Shown: positions 41,791-53,324, counted from the first letter of the stretch. The stretch: 64,000 nt of DNA from CAJXJP01 sp963926055 (GCA_963926055.1 CAWUVK010000007.1:1-64000), one strand, 5' to 3'. The notes: generated by a model not told the origin, from the letters alone. Numbers and translations: made by a program.

Positions 41791-44700
41791 TGTTTTCGAA
41801 TTTATCAAAGTAATATATTAAAAATGGTATCCATATTAATAAAAGATCTTCAAATACAGGATAATTAAAATCTTTTTTTCAAAATTTCAATTTATGAAAA
41901 ATATCTTGAATATTTATAGTCCTATCATGTTTCAATAGTTCTATAACATTGAGAATATTATTAAATATATAATCTCTATATGCTTCTTCTCATGAAATTT
42001 TATCTACAGATGAAAAAACATACGAATATTTAGTAAAATTACTTTCATTAGATAAATATTTATCTTTTAAAATATTTATTTTATCATAAATTAATTTATT
42101 ATCATCTTCTGATATTCATTTAATTAATTCACTTAATATATCATTATAATCACTATCTTTATTAATAATTAAATGTTTTACACAAAGACTTAAACATCAA
42201 GTTGGTTTAATATATTTTTTAAATTTATTATTTGTTTTATAAAAAAACATATCATATAAAATATTCATAAAATTATAGAATTTCATTTCATAATCTACCT
42301 CTTTTTTATTGAAAATAATATCTCTTGATTCTAAGTTTTGATTTAATATAAAATTCGCTTTTCTCCAATTTCAATGAGATTTATAGTATAACCAATCCAT
42401 AAACCCATTTTCTATTTCTTCCTTTTTTTCTTTGTTTTCCTTATCGGTTCATACTTCAATTTTAAAAGTATTATTAAATTGAAAATTTTCCTTCCTATTC
42501 ATAGGAAGATAAACAACTTTATTAAAAATATTACTTATTAAGTCATCTTCTGCATGTCTATGCTCTAAGAAGTAATCATAAGCATCTTTATTTGTAACAA
42601 CAAAAAATACAGCTCAAGTATTATCAAAAAATAATGTTTTTAATTTTCATAATATATCAAAAATATCTTTGATATTTAAATTATGCTTTCAAGATGCTTT
42701 TTCAAAATCAAGTAATTTATCAAGTTCATCTATAATAATTACAAATTTTCTTTTTTTATTATTCCAATAATTATTATAGATATATTTCCAAACAAAATAT
42801 AATACACAAATTCATATTGTTATAATCTTAAATATTAGTTCTAATATAATTACTAAAACAAATATAATTATTCAAAATAATATTATTTTGAAATTTCTCT
42901 TCCAAAAATAAAAATGAAAAAGATTTTTATAAACTGATGTAAAAGTAATTTTAATGTATACAAAGTAGTCAATTAATCATTTTTTGATAGAAAAACTACG
43001 AATATTTTCATTTAGTTTATATTCTGCTATGTCATCGTTGTATAAACTTCTTTCTATTTTAGAATTAAAATGAACATTTAAAATAGTTCTAAAAATTAAA
43101 AAACTTAAAACTATTAATAATAGAGATATAAATAATTGAACTGCATTTGATCAAATTCAAAAACTAATTCACAATATTTCAATATTGAATTTTCATAATA
43201 TATAATTTATAAGTAATCAAAAAACAATTGGAAAAGAAAAACTTAATACATCAATTGCTAATCTTATAAATCATTTTTTTCTAATTCTTAAAAATCCATT
43301 TATTTCCTCTATATGACTAAATGTTCTAACATATTGTTCTTCAAAATGTAATATTTCTTTTTTAGGAAATCATTTTTTGATAAGCGAATGATATATTTCC
43401 CTAATAATTTTAGTTATCAATTCATTTTTTTGAAAAGATTTCACTTCACCTTTTTCGTCAAACTTTTGTTCTGGTATATTTATTACAACTTTTACTATAT
43501 CTGTATCTTTATTTTCCTTTTCCAAATCATTAACAACTTGTGATAATAGTGAAGATTTTCATGTTCATCTATATCAAGATAATAAACATGAACCTGAGTC
43601 AGTTGTTTTAACAAAATCTTTTAAATCACATTTAATTATATTTTTATCAACATTTAAAAAATCTTTTAATTCTTGTACTGACATATAATGAGAATGATTA
43701 TATATCAGATTATCAATATATCTATTTCATTCTTTTAATCAGTTTTTTAATTGTTTATCTATTTTTAATTTTTTTATAAATAAGAATTTTTCTTTTGAAT
43801 AAATTCATAAACTAAATAAATTTAATATTTTTTCGTCTCTTTCTTTAAATCATTTCTGTAGCTCATCTTCTAATTCTAATTCTTTTATAAATGCTATTCA
43901 TTCCTTTTTATCTAAAGACCAACTAAATAAATCTAATATTTTTTCATCCCTTTCTTTAAATCATTCTTTTAGCTGATTTACTAATCCTAATTCTTTTACA
44001 AATTCTATTCATCCCTTTTTAACTAAACTCCAACGAAATAAATTTAATATTTTTTCATCTCTTTCTTTAAATCATTCTTTTAGCTCTTCTACTAATCCTA
44101 ATGCTTTTATAAATTCTATTCATTCCTTTGCATTTAAAGACCAACGAAATAAATCTAATATTTTTTCGTCTCTTTCTTTAAATCATTTCTGTAGCTCATC
44201 TTCTATTTCTAATTCTTTTATAAATTCTATTCATTCTTTTGAACTTAAAGTAAAACTAAATAAATCTAATATTTTTTCATCTCTTTCTTTAAATCATTCT
44301 TTTAGCTGATCTACTAATCCTAATTCTTTTATAAATTCTATTCATTCCTTTTTATATAAACTCCAACGAAATAAATTTAATACTTTTTTATCTCTATCTT
44401 TAAATCATTTCTTTAATTCTTCTTCTAATTTTAGTGTTTTTACAAAAAGTTCCATATTTTTTCAATATCAAAGAGAAATATCTATTTTACTATCTACATC
44501 AAGATTTTTTATAAACTTTTCTCTTATTGATAGCTTTTTAGAATAACGAGTTAATTGAACAAAATAATATTTTTCTATAAGCTTATGGTATGAATTCTTA
44601 TCTGATTTATTTTCATTATTAAATACCAAATAATAATATTTATTATACTTATCAAAATGAGTATTCACTTCTTCAAGTTCTTTTTTTATAAATATTTCAA

Positions 44701-44986
44701 GATTTTTTTCATCAAAAAATTCAGATAAATGAAAGTTTATTTGTTCACAAGTATCTTTTAAGTAAAATAAATTTTTCTTTGCTTTTAAAAAATATGGGTC
44801 ATGAAAGTTTCAAGCTAATAATAATTTATAATATAACTCTCTATTTATTTTAGAATATATAAATTTTTCTATATTCCTATCATCAAACATACTCTTTAAA
44901 TGATCAATTTCTCAATCAATTGAAGCATTATGAAATATATTTTCTATATAATCTGGTAATTTAATTTTTATTTCTGACTTACTCAC
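41783..44986 (-). CDS. KAP-type membrane P-loop NTPase with N-terminal helical repeats
   Basis: 1067 residues. Residues ~1-190 are helical and unrecognised; ~192-415 are six 37-residue repeats (pattern GFKERDEKILDLFRW); then SCLLSGYRGTGKSSLLSQVV is Walker A. Four or so membrane helices follow, and only then Walker B, FVIIIDELDKLLDFEKAS, and the sensor strand AVFFVVTNKD. Membrane helices between Walker A and B define KAP NTPases, the group that includes the phage-exclusion protein PifA. So it is a membrane-bound STAND-like ATPase, likely signalling or defence. UGA glycines lie in Walker A (GYRGTGK). A GTG start is used since an in-frame TAG lies 10 codons upstream; TTG two codons earlier is possible. 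Confidence 0.82.
43741..44411 (-). repeat. Six tandem 111-base repeats within the KAP NTPase gene
   Basis: In-frame units of 37 codons, about 44411 down to 43741, each starting near GFKERDEKIL and running to a Leu-rich helix (EGIEFIKELGL). Units 2-5 are very alike at DNA level, so they expanded recently. The last unit is more diverged. Each unit would fold as two or three helices, like HEAT or similar sensor repeats. Confidence 0.88.
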
Positions 44987-45137
44987 TTTCAATATAACTA
45001 AAAAATAAAACTCTATTCCCCCCAATATACCTCTCCTCTCACAATCTCCAAATAATTATTCAATATTCAACCTATTTTTGCCTATACAAAATAAACATGT
45101 TACTATATGTACATATTTATTTTAAAAAAATTATAAA

Positions 45138-46034
45138 ATGAAAAAAATCTCTACATCTGCATTAACAAAAAAGTTAAACATAGAGAGTAAAAAATTTACT
45201 AATTTGCTCGAAGAAAATTGATATATAGCAATCAAAAACAAATCTTTGTTTTCATCGGATAAGATAAAAATCTTAACCAATAAATGAATTCAAAACGGTT
45301 GAGAACTAAAAACTGGGACAAAATATGGTGACTATATCGTTTGGCCAGAAGATTTTAATCCGTTTGATAACGAAATTGTACAGCCAGATGATTATGTGAC
45401 TGTTTCTCATATTGCAGAAGAATTTCAAACTTCAGCGAGAAAAATGAATCTCATCTTTTCTGAACTTGGCTGGATAGAACCAAACCTGAAAGGATGGAAA
45501 CTCACAAAGTTTGGAGAACAAATCTGAGGGAAAGAATTTATAATCCAAAAAACATGAGCAACTTATACAAAATGGCCAGAAGAAATTACAAAAAATAGTT
45601 CTTTACTACACTCTCTATGAATCAAAACAGAAAATAAAACCGAAGAAAAACCAGCTGATTCTCAAAATTTTAGAGATGCATTCCCAGCACAATATAGGAC
45701 AAAAGACGGACATATGGTGAGATCGAGATGAGAAACTCTTATCGATGATTATCTCTATGGATATAATATTTCGCATGCCTACGAACGTAAACTTCCAATC
45801 GAAGAAGACGTGTATTCTGACTTTTATATTCCTGCTCAAAAATGATCAAAAGCTGTATATATTGAATATTGGGGTATCGAAGATCAAGAAAAATACCAAG
45901 ACAGAAAAAAAATTAAACAAGATATTTACAAAAAATATCATTTAAATTTAATAGAACTTGAAAATAAACATATAGATAATTTGGATGATTATCTCCCAAG
46001 AATGTTATTAGAATTTGGTATTAGTGTGGATTAA
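45138..46034 (+). CDS. PD-(D/E)XK nuclease-like protein
   Basis: 298 residues. The N-half looks like a winged-helix or KilA-like DNA-binding part (VSHIAEEFQTSARKMNLIFS). The C-half begins VRSRGETLIDDYLYG and continues YSDFYIP, VYIEYWGIED..YQDRKKIKQDIY, LNLIELEN: the Glu, Asp and E-x-W core of restriction-endonuclease-like DUF559/Vsr-like domains. Probably cleaves DNA. Divergent from the KAP NTPase, 151 bases apart, so they could share regulation. Eight or more UGA glycines. Function in repair or defence is not decided by sequence. Confidence 0.75.
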
Positions 46035-46048
46035 AAAAATTTTAAGTG

Positions 46049-46087
46049 TAAAAAAACACCTCATTTATAAATGAGGTGTTTTTTTAT
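46049..46087. terminator. Bidirectional terminator
   Basis: The stem AAACACCTCATTTA / TAAATGAGGTGTTT with T-runs, between converging genes. Confidence 0.88.
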
Positions 46088-46109
46088 AGGACTCAGTTTA
46101 TATAAAATT

Positions 46110-47381
46110 CTATGAGGATTTAATATTGAGAAATTTTTTCTTCATATCTAATACCTTTCTTCTATACATTTCTGCTTTTTCCTGAAAAGAAGTAAAATAT
46201 ATATCAGATTTTCTTTCATCAATAAACTCTAAAACCTCATCAAATAATACCATATACTCCTGTATATTATAATCAATAATATCTTGAATTGATGTATGAA
46301 AATTATTATTTCTTGAGTAAAAATGTAATTTTGGATTATCCTTCAACATTTTTTTTATTTTACTCGCATGTATAAATGTATTTCCAAGAGACTGTCAAAA
46401 TGATTCCTCTATATACCCTTGTTTAAATCGTTCAATATTATATTTAAATTCTTTATCTAAAAATGCAAATTGATCTAATTGTATCATCAATCTATGAAAT
46501 GAAAAAATGATCGGATTTTTTATCAGATAAAAAATAAATATAAAAAATATATAAATAACGATAAATAATAATAAAAATACTATACTCAGCCAAAACATTA
46601 TTCGTAATGATTCTATATAACCCAGAACAGGAAAATATATGAGACTATAGATGAAAATTCCTATTGATACTCAATATATCAAGATTTTTCGAAAGTTATT
46701 TTCAATAAATTCATTATGATATTCTATTGATTTTATATTAAATGTTTTTTTTGCGATATAAATATGATAATTATTTTTTGTGTATTTTATATGATGAAAG
46801 TTATATCAAAATAGTATATCCATTAAATTAAATATTCCGATTACAATATATGAAATTATTAATAAAAGTGCTAATATTATGATATATTTATCAATAACTC
46901 AACTTCATAAAAGTGTGTGGTATATGACATTTAAAATATTTCCATTTTCAAAAGCAAAATTTATATTCCCCATATGATAAGATCAAATTTTTTGAAAAAT
47001 ATGGTTAAAAAATATTTTTAAAGAAAATCATATTCATATTATTATTATTATATTACATAATAAATAATATATATTTTTTATTTTTACTCATAAAAAATGA
47101 TTGGTGAAAATCAAAAAATCAAAAACAAATCCCAGACCAAATAATAAATAACTAAAAATAGATAGTTCATATTTTATTTTTTCGAGAAAGTCTATATATA
47201 TATCCGTAAAATATGAATTCAAAGAATTATTCGCAATATTATTATGATATTTATCTCTAGGATTATACGAAGCAGAATATGTCGTTTCAATCGTAACTCT
47301 AGGTTCTGAGAATTCTACAAATCAGTGTTCTGTATAATCTCTTCACTGTGTATTTCAATTTTTCTTAACTATTTTCGCCAT
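46110..47381 (-). CDS. Multi-pass membrane protein, unknown
   Basis: 423 residues with about six membrane helices between residues 60 and 300 and a soluble helical C-terminal tail of ~120 residues. I do not recognise the family. It converges on the nuclease-like gene. UGA glycines at about eight places. It could belong with the KAP neighbourhood, but nothing proves it. Confidence 0.7.
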
Positions 47382-47666
47382 AGATTTTTTCTGAATAATA
47401 ATATTTTATTATGGATATTTCGTCTAGAACTTTATGATCTGATATACACATATTTTTATAAAAATTAAAAAATTATACTTTCTTAATACCTATTATAACT
47501 ATCTAATTTACCAGTCAAATATTTTAGTAATACAAAAAATATATATAATAAAAAATTAAATTATATTATTTTTGAAATTAATCACTTAGAATCTGAAAAA
47601 AACAAATCTTTCAAGCAAAAAGGATAAACTACTGATTCCCAAAAGTGTCGAACTTTTTTTAACACA
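47382..47666. other. Intergenic, no gene seen
   Basis: AT-rich spacer between the membrane protein start and the tRNA-Cys terminator. It should hold the minus-strand promoter of the 46110-47381 gene, but no element stands out. Confidence 0.5.
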
Positions 47667-47703
47667 AAAAAAGAGCTATCGCTTGCGGATAACTCGTTTT
47701 TAA
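47667..47703 (-). terminator. Terminator after tRNA-Cys
   Basis: Read on the minus strand: GAGTTATCCGC / GCGATAGCTC stem then a T-run, about 30 bases after the tRNA. Confidence 0.8.
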
Positions 47704-47731
47704 ATCTTATTAATTTTTGCAATTTTCAAAA

Positions 47732-47805
47732 TGGAGGTGCCTAGCGGGTTCGAACCGCTGTATACGGTGTTGCAGACCGCTGTATAACCACTCTACCAAG
47801 GCACC
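47732..47805 (-). tRNA. tRNA-Cys (anticodon GCA)
   Basis: 74 bases with encoded CCA. Acceptor GGTGCCT / AGGCACC, discriminator T (usual for tRNA-Cys), T-loop GTTCGAAC, anticodon loop CTGCAAC with GCA. Reads UGC and UGU as Cys. Its UGA-decoding partner (a tRNA-Gly with UCA anticodon) is not in the window. Confidence 0.95.
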
Positions 47806-47838
47806 GGTAAAAGTAAATGCCCAGGAACTATAATCAAA

Positions 47839-47877
47839 AAAAAGAAAATTTCAAATGAAATTTTCTTTTTTTATTTT
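47839..47877. terminator. Terminator
   Basis: The stem AAAGAAAATTTCA / TGAAATTTTCTTT with T-run, ending the 47877-48455 gene. Confidence 0.8.
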
Positions 47878-48455
47878 TATAAATCTCATTCATCTGGTGA
47901 ACATGAAAAACTTGAGAGAAGTGTTTCATATTTATCAGTGATTTTTACGCTTGGAGAAACAGCCATAGTAAGCAAATATCCTATATTTGGATTACATACA
48001 TATGCTGTTTGGATAAATTTAATTTTTGGAGTTTCCATATTATATTTTGCTTCGAAAATATATAATTGTGATGAAGTCCCATCAATAAAATCAAATGATT
48101 TATTTTCCAACTCTAGATAATCAATATATTGTGATCTCGCTCAGACATTGTTTGCTATAGCAAATTCTTGAGAATCTGTGAATGTTTTGAGTGTATCAGA
48201 TAAAATTAAAACATTATTAAAAAAACCTCATTTAGTTTCTTGAGATTGTGCCGAAAGCTCTATTTTTCCTTCACTTGGTTGAGGAAGTAAGTTTTGTTTT
48301 TCATTTAAAATATTCCAATTTTCTGGAATAGAAATATCAAATCTATCTCAGGAAAAATTTACCAATCCTTGTGCTTCAAGATCTACTGTTTCTTCCCCTC
48401 AACATGAAGTAAGAAGTCATACACATAAAATAAAAACGAATAATTTTTTAAACAT
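47877..48455 (-). CDS. Lipoprotein, unknown
   Basis: 192 residues. Lipobox GLLTSC-G with UGA glycines next to the Cys. The mature part has a PsbP/DUF1795-like look (FDISIPENWNILNEKQN, then a beta-rich core), as in small lipoproteins of unknown role. Two C-terminal cysteines (AYVCNP, SFSCSP) may pair. Just upstream on the same strand is a small membrane protein. Confidence 0.72.
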
Positions 48456-48464
48456 CTCTAAAAA

Positions 48465-48815
48465 TTAGAAAAAATAAAATATTCCTCCTGGGAAATATAC
48501 TGGTAATAATAAAATAATTAAGAGCAAAATTAACACAACCATAAATCATATTGAAATACTAAATGATTTATTTTGTAAAAATTTATCTCTACAGAAAAAA
48601 TAAATTAATGCCATGAAACTCAAACAAAATAAAAAATATGTGAATGGAAGTGCCACCTCAAAAATATGTCAATAAAAATTTGCTCAAACAAAAAAGAAAT
48701 TTACGAAAAACAAAAATGCTGCGGTAATAAATAGGATTTTAGATGCTCTATATCTATAAAAAGTTTTTTTCTGTATATTTTGCATCTGTTTTTGTAGGAC
48801 TTGTTTATACGTCAT
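48465..48815 (-). CDS. Small membrane protein
   Basis: 116 residues with three membrane helices after a basic N-terminus. No known motif. Four UGA glycines. The stop lies 9 bases before the lipoprotein start, so the two are co-transcribed. It diverges from gatC, 63 bases away. Confidence 0.7.
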
Positions 48816-48878
48816 ACTTGATTTTTTTAAATTTAAAAATATAGTGAGAAAAATTAATTGTATTAATAATATAGATAA

Positions 48879-49169
48879 ATGAGCCTAACACAAGAACAAA
48901 TTGAAAAATTATCTCAAAAATTAACAAAATTAAAAACCCAAGATCCGAAACTTGGTGAAGATGTAAGTAATATTCTTGATTATATTGATTTACTCAATGA
49001 AGTAGATACAAGTGGAGTTCATCCAACAGTAAGTGTTGTAAACCAAAAATCTATTTTAAGAAAAGATGAAATTTCTCAAGAAAAAATTTCAACAAAAAAA
49101 GAATTACTTGGATGTACTCAACAAAAAGTTATTGCTGATCAAATCGCAGTACAAAACATTATGAAATAA
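48879..49169 (+). CDS. gatC: Asp-tRNA(Asn)/Glu-tRNA(Gln) amidotransferase subunit C
   Basis: 96 residues, the usual GatC size. MSLTQEQIEKLSQ, then the central helix ILDYIDLLNEVDTSGVHPT, match the family. GatC stabilises the GatAB transamidase that makes Gln-tRNA (and Asn-tRNA). gatA and gatB are not in the window. recF begins 12 bases after its stop, in the same frame. Confidence 0.93.
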   Translation: MSLTQEQIEKLSQKLTKLKTQDPKLGEDVSNILDYIDLLNEVDTSGVHPTVSVVNQKSILRKDEISQEKISTKKELLGCTQQKVIADQIAVQNIMK

Positions 49170-49181
49170 TCATTTATTGCA

Positions 49182-50219
49182 TTGATAAGAGAATTAAAAC
49201 TCGTAGATTTTCGTAATTTTGAAGCTAAAAAAATAAGTGACCTCACAGAAAAAAATTTCATTATTTGAGAAAATGGAAAGTGAAAAACAAATATTTTAGA
49301 AGCTTTGAGTTTGTTAGGAAATAATTCTATTGGGAATATTTCTATTGAAAATCTCGTAAAAAAATCAAAAAATAACTTTTATATAGAATATCTCGATGAC
49401 CAAATTTGAAGTGTCGGGATTTCTTTTGACGCGGAAAAAAAGAAAAAAAATTATAGGATCAATGGAAAAAATGTGACAAAGAAAAAATTTCTTGAAGTCA
49501 CTTATAAGTGTGTAATTTTTTCACCTCAAGAAATGAATCTCATGTATTTATCTCCAAGTCTCAGAAGAGAATTTTTTGATAAAATACTCATAAATTCTTA
49601 CCCAGAATATTCTGATGCATTAAAAGAATATAAAAAAATTACAACCAGCAGAAATAAATTCCTCAAAAGTATCGCAGAATGAAGAAGTAAGGTCGAAGAT
49701 TTAGAATTTTGGAATAAAAGTTTTATCAATATAGCTGAAAAAATCTATAGATATAGATTCCCTCTTTGAGAATATTTTTCTGCCCATATCTCCACAGCTC
49801 GAGAATATTTTTCATGAAAAATTGAAAATATTTCTTTTGAATATGTTTCAAAAGTTGATCCAAATAATATTTCGCAAGACATCAGGAGTTATCTCGAAAA
49901 GAATATTCAAAGAGATATTATTCTCTGAAAAACAGCTATTGGACCTCATGTAGATGATTTTAAAATATTAGCAGATGGAATTAATATTACCCAATTTGCT
50001 TCTCGTTGAGAAACTAAAAGTGTGATTATTTGGCTCAAAATGCTTGAAACAGTTTTTGTAGAAAAAAGAGATAATAAAAAACCAATTTTGCTTATAGATG
50101 ATCTCATGAGTGAACTTGATGAGTCTCATAAACAAATGCTGACAAAAAAATTAAAATACTATCAAACGTTTATAAGTTCGATAGAAATTCTCGAAGAAAA
50201 AAACAATATTATGCTATAA
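49182..50219 (+). CDS. recF: DNA replication/repair protein RecF
   Basis: 345 residues, near the usual 360. LKLVDFRNFEAKK and the P-loop GENGKGKTNILEAL (two glycines UGA), then CVIFSPQEMNLMYLSPSLRREFFD, FGPHVDD-type IGPHVDDF, and the Walker B end PILLIDDLMSELDES. RecF loads RecA at gaps in DNA with RecOR. There is no ATG: the frame after the gatC stop offers TTG at 49182, which I take as the start (ATT at 49176 is the other choice). With lexA it shows a functional SOS-type repair system. Confidence 0.92.
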
Positions 50220-50314
50220 TATTGTTTTTTGTAAAGTCAAAATAATGTCTTTTACTTTTATAGAGACAAAAATTTAGTAATATAGTTCATATTTAGCAAT
50301 TAATTTCTCCTTTT

Positions 50315-51703
50315 ATGAAACGTTTTCTAAAAATAATTGCAGGTTTAGTCACTGGTGGGTTTTTATCTATCTCGAGCGTACTTGCAGCTGTTGATAGTTT
50401 CAATGTTACTATGGCACCTGATAGCATAAACGTATGAGAATCTGTAGATCTCGTAGTAGAAGCAGTTGACGCAAACAATGCAGTTGTAACTGACTATGAC
50501 GGAACGATTCTTATGTTTTCTGAATCAGACATGGACGCAAAACTTCCAAGTGTTCTTGATCAAAACACATATACCTTTACTGCTGCTGATCAATGAGTAG
50601 TAAAATTTGAAAATGCAGTAAGTTTTACAAAAGAAGGTCTACAAGATATATATATATATGACTTAAATAATGATACTGTCATAGGTGTTGGAGAAGTTAG
50701 TGTTACAGGTTCTTCTGAAGAAGAAGTAATTAAAATTGAAATACTTTCTCCAGAAAACGGTCTGACTATCGGAGAAAATGAAGTAAATATTTCAGGGAAA
50801 ACTCAAAAAAATCATAAAGTTCAAATTGTTGTAAATGACTTAGAACCTATTGATGTTATTAGTAATAATAATGGTGACTTTGAAACATCTCTTACAAATC
50901 TCGTAAATGGTGAAAATGTTATTACTTCTTATGTTCTCGATGCTGATGACCAAAGAGTTGGCGAATCAAACATGGTAGAAATCAAAGTAGAATCTATTGC
51001 TCCTAGCTTCAAAAGTGTAAAATCTACACCGGATGAAGTTGAAACATGATGAGAATATTCAGTAGAAGTAATTGCTACAAAAGAATTAACAAATGTAAGC
51101 GTAGTTGTAAATGACGTAGTTGAACTTCTAGAAGAAACAGCTGATGGCATATATACTGCAACTCTATTTGCTCCAAATCAATCAGGAACATTTAAAATTG
51201 ATGTTATACTCAAGGATGAACTAGGATTAGAAACAAAAGAACTAGGAGCTGGAAGTATCACTGTTTTTGAAAAAGAAGAAGTAAAAGCTGAACCAATAGA
51301 ACCACTTCCAGCAGCTGGAGATCCAGTTGAAGAAAAACCAGATTACACAATCAAAAACATCAAAGTAACTCAATTAAAATCAAAATCAATTGTTACTTGG
51401 GATAAATTAGAATGAGTTGAAGGATATGAAGTATATAAAAAAATATCTGAGAGCGAAAACGAAAAAATCACAGATGTAAATGAAGCAAGATTTGAAATTG
51501 AAATTACAGGTGATGAAATAAAATATGATTATTTTGCTATTAAACCAATTGTAAAAACTGCCAGTGGAGAACTCGTTCCTTCAGAAGAAATTCCATATTC
51601 TGAAATGACAAAAGTTCAAACAGGTCCTGAAATGATTATCCTATTACTCATTTCCCTACTCGTAGGTGGATTTATGTTTATGAATAAACAAAAAAATGCA
51701 TAA
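50315..51703 (+). CDS. Surface protein with Ig-like domains and C-terminal membrane anchor
   Basis: 462 residues. Signal peptide up to SSVLAA. Three or four beta-rich Ig/Big-like modules follow (DSINVGESVDLVVEA, ILSPENGLTIGENEVNISG, STPDEVETGGEYSVEV), then a fibronectin-III-like part (KITVTWDKLEGVEGYEVYKK-like segment) and a C-terminal helix (MIILLLISLLVGGFMF) with a short basic tail, a membrane anchor. Probably displayed on the cell. The gene uses UGA for only a few glycines. Terminator follows. Confidence 0.8.
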
Positions 51704-51708
51704 TTATA

Positions 51709-51747
51709 AAACATAAAAAACACTAGAAATTAATTTCTAGTGTTTTT
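51709..51747. terminator. Bidirectional terminator
   Basis: The stem AAAACACTAGAAATTA / TAATTTCTAGTGTTTT lies between converging genes. Confidence 0.85.
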
Positions 51748-52352
51748 TATTGTTGTAGTTCTTCAAAGAAATTCAAGGGTAAATTTTTTGGAACTTTCCT
51801 TGCTCAATCATATGGAAAATCTAACTTTGCACTTCATTTTGAAAAACATTTTTCCAAAATATTTTGATAAACAACCCCAGTATTAAAACCTCATAAAGTA
51901 TATATACTATAGTCTCAAGTTACAGATATAGTATATAAACATACTCACAACAAATTATTATCACCTCTCCCTATTTCTGAAATATTATGAATCTTCTCCA
52001 TTGAATTCATCTCTACTTCCCTAATATCATTAGTTTTACGTTCATCTGGCTTATTATCATTATGCACAAAAATAAATTCGTTACTTTCTTGATTATAAAT
52101 AAGACTTCAAATTCCATCAGTAGCTCCTAAAATTTTTCAACCCATTGCACATCTAAAATCAGAATTGTTTAATTGATTCTGAAATAATTTTTCTTGTTGA
52201 TTATCAATATATCTAGGTATTGGACAATTCTCATCAAGTATCCTCCCTTGTTCTGTTTTACAAAATTTTATATATTCATCTTGAATACTATGGCTTTGTG
52301 GTAATTCTTGGTTTTGTTCTTGTTTTATTTCTTTACTCGTTAAGTCATTCAT
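51747..52352 (-). CDS. Hypothetical protein
   Basis: 201 residues, no membrane helix. The N-terminal 30 residues are hydrophilic; the remainder contains four cysteines (IKFCKTE, DENCPIP, FRCAMGG, GVCLYT, EKCFSK) spread in a mixed fold. The family is not recognised. About eight UGA glycines. Directly downstream of a TTTA microsatellite. Function unknown. Confidence 0.7.
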
Positions 52353-52361
52353 ATTAAAAGT

Positions 52362-52386
52362 TATTATTTATTTATTTATTTATTTA
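52362..52386. repeat. TTTA microsatellite
   Basis: Five to six copies of TTTA, just before the start of the 51747-52352 gene on the minus strand. Copy-number change by slippage could alter its promoter spacing. Confidence 0.7.
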
Positions 52387-52415
52387 TAATTAATATATAT
52401 ATAATGTCAATTATT

Positions 52416-53204
52416 TTACATTCCCCTTAATCATTCTCATATAAATAATCAGCCATTTTGTTTGATTATTTGTAAACATAGCTGTGAAAAATCTGTATCG
52501 AGTGATTTGGAAATTTCTTTGAGTCTGTTGAAACTCATGATATATTTATATTTTCCGAGTTCTTTGAATATTTCATCATCAAAAATCGTGGAATATTTTT
52601 TTATTGCTTGAGTTAAAATTTCCACTGATACTCATCCGTAATTTTCCTGCATCAAAGCGGTTTCTAAAAGTGCGTGTTCGAGTGAAGTAACTTTAATTTC
52701 AATATTTTCAAATGATTTATTTTGAGAATATTTATAAATTTTTGTAAATAAATTTATTTTTTTATTTTCTGATTTTCAAGAAATAGTTTTAAAGATAATT
52801 TCTTTATTTCAGATTTTTATTTTTTTATCTAGATTTCTCGTGAGAATATATAATTTTTCTGAAATAGAATAATTTTTTAAATGTATTTCAAGAGATTTCT
52901 GTCAGATGACACAATACTGGTTTCACACAAAATAACTAACATATTTTTTCACAAGTATATAAAAATATTTCTCAATTAAATCTATTTCATTTAACAATCT
53001 ATCATCAGCCGTTGGAATAATATAGACTCATGATTTAATAGGAAAAATAATTTTTTCTGCTTTGAGTCTATAAATATAATTATCAACTTTTTTTTGATAT
53101 TGAGATTTTTGCTCTGGATCTATAGTTTTAAAAATCTCTTCTTTCCAGAGAACTTTTCATCATTTTTTTAACAGTTTATTTACAATTTTGTCAAAAGTAA
53201 TCAT
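52416..53204 (-). CDS. AbiEi-like winged-helix protein (solitary)
   Basis: 262 residues. N-terminal winged helix NKLLKKGGKVLWKEEIF to YIYRLKAEKIIFPIKSGVYI; the middle has ISGKSENKKINL; the C-half reads VTSLEHALLETALMQENYG. This order resembles AbiEi-type antitoxins of type IV toxin-antitoxin systems, but no AbiEii nucleotidyltransferase toxin is adjacent. It may be a stand-alone regulator or orphan antitoxin. More than ten UGA glycines. Assignment is by pattern only. Confidence 0.5.
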
Positions 53205-53324
53205 TTTTATTTTTCGCTTAAATTAAATAAAAACTATCTATAAAAATAGTATACATTTTCCTATAAAAATCAAATATTTTTTCCTATAAAAATTATTATT
53301 AATTTTTATTTATACAATACAAAA

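Noticed and set aside
43741..44411. Regular repeats that might be a CRISPR array
   Set aside because: The units are 111 bases, contiguous without spacers, and keep one open frame; they are protein repeats. No CRISPR array or cas gene was seen in the window.
45024..45038. Strong AGGAGAGG followed by TTG upstream of the KAP NTPase as its start signal
   Set aside because: The TTG frame is not that of the NTPase and ends within about 15 codons; an in-frame TAG closes the NTPase frame upstream of 44986.
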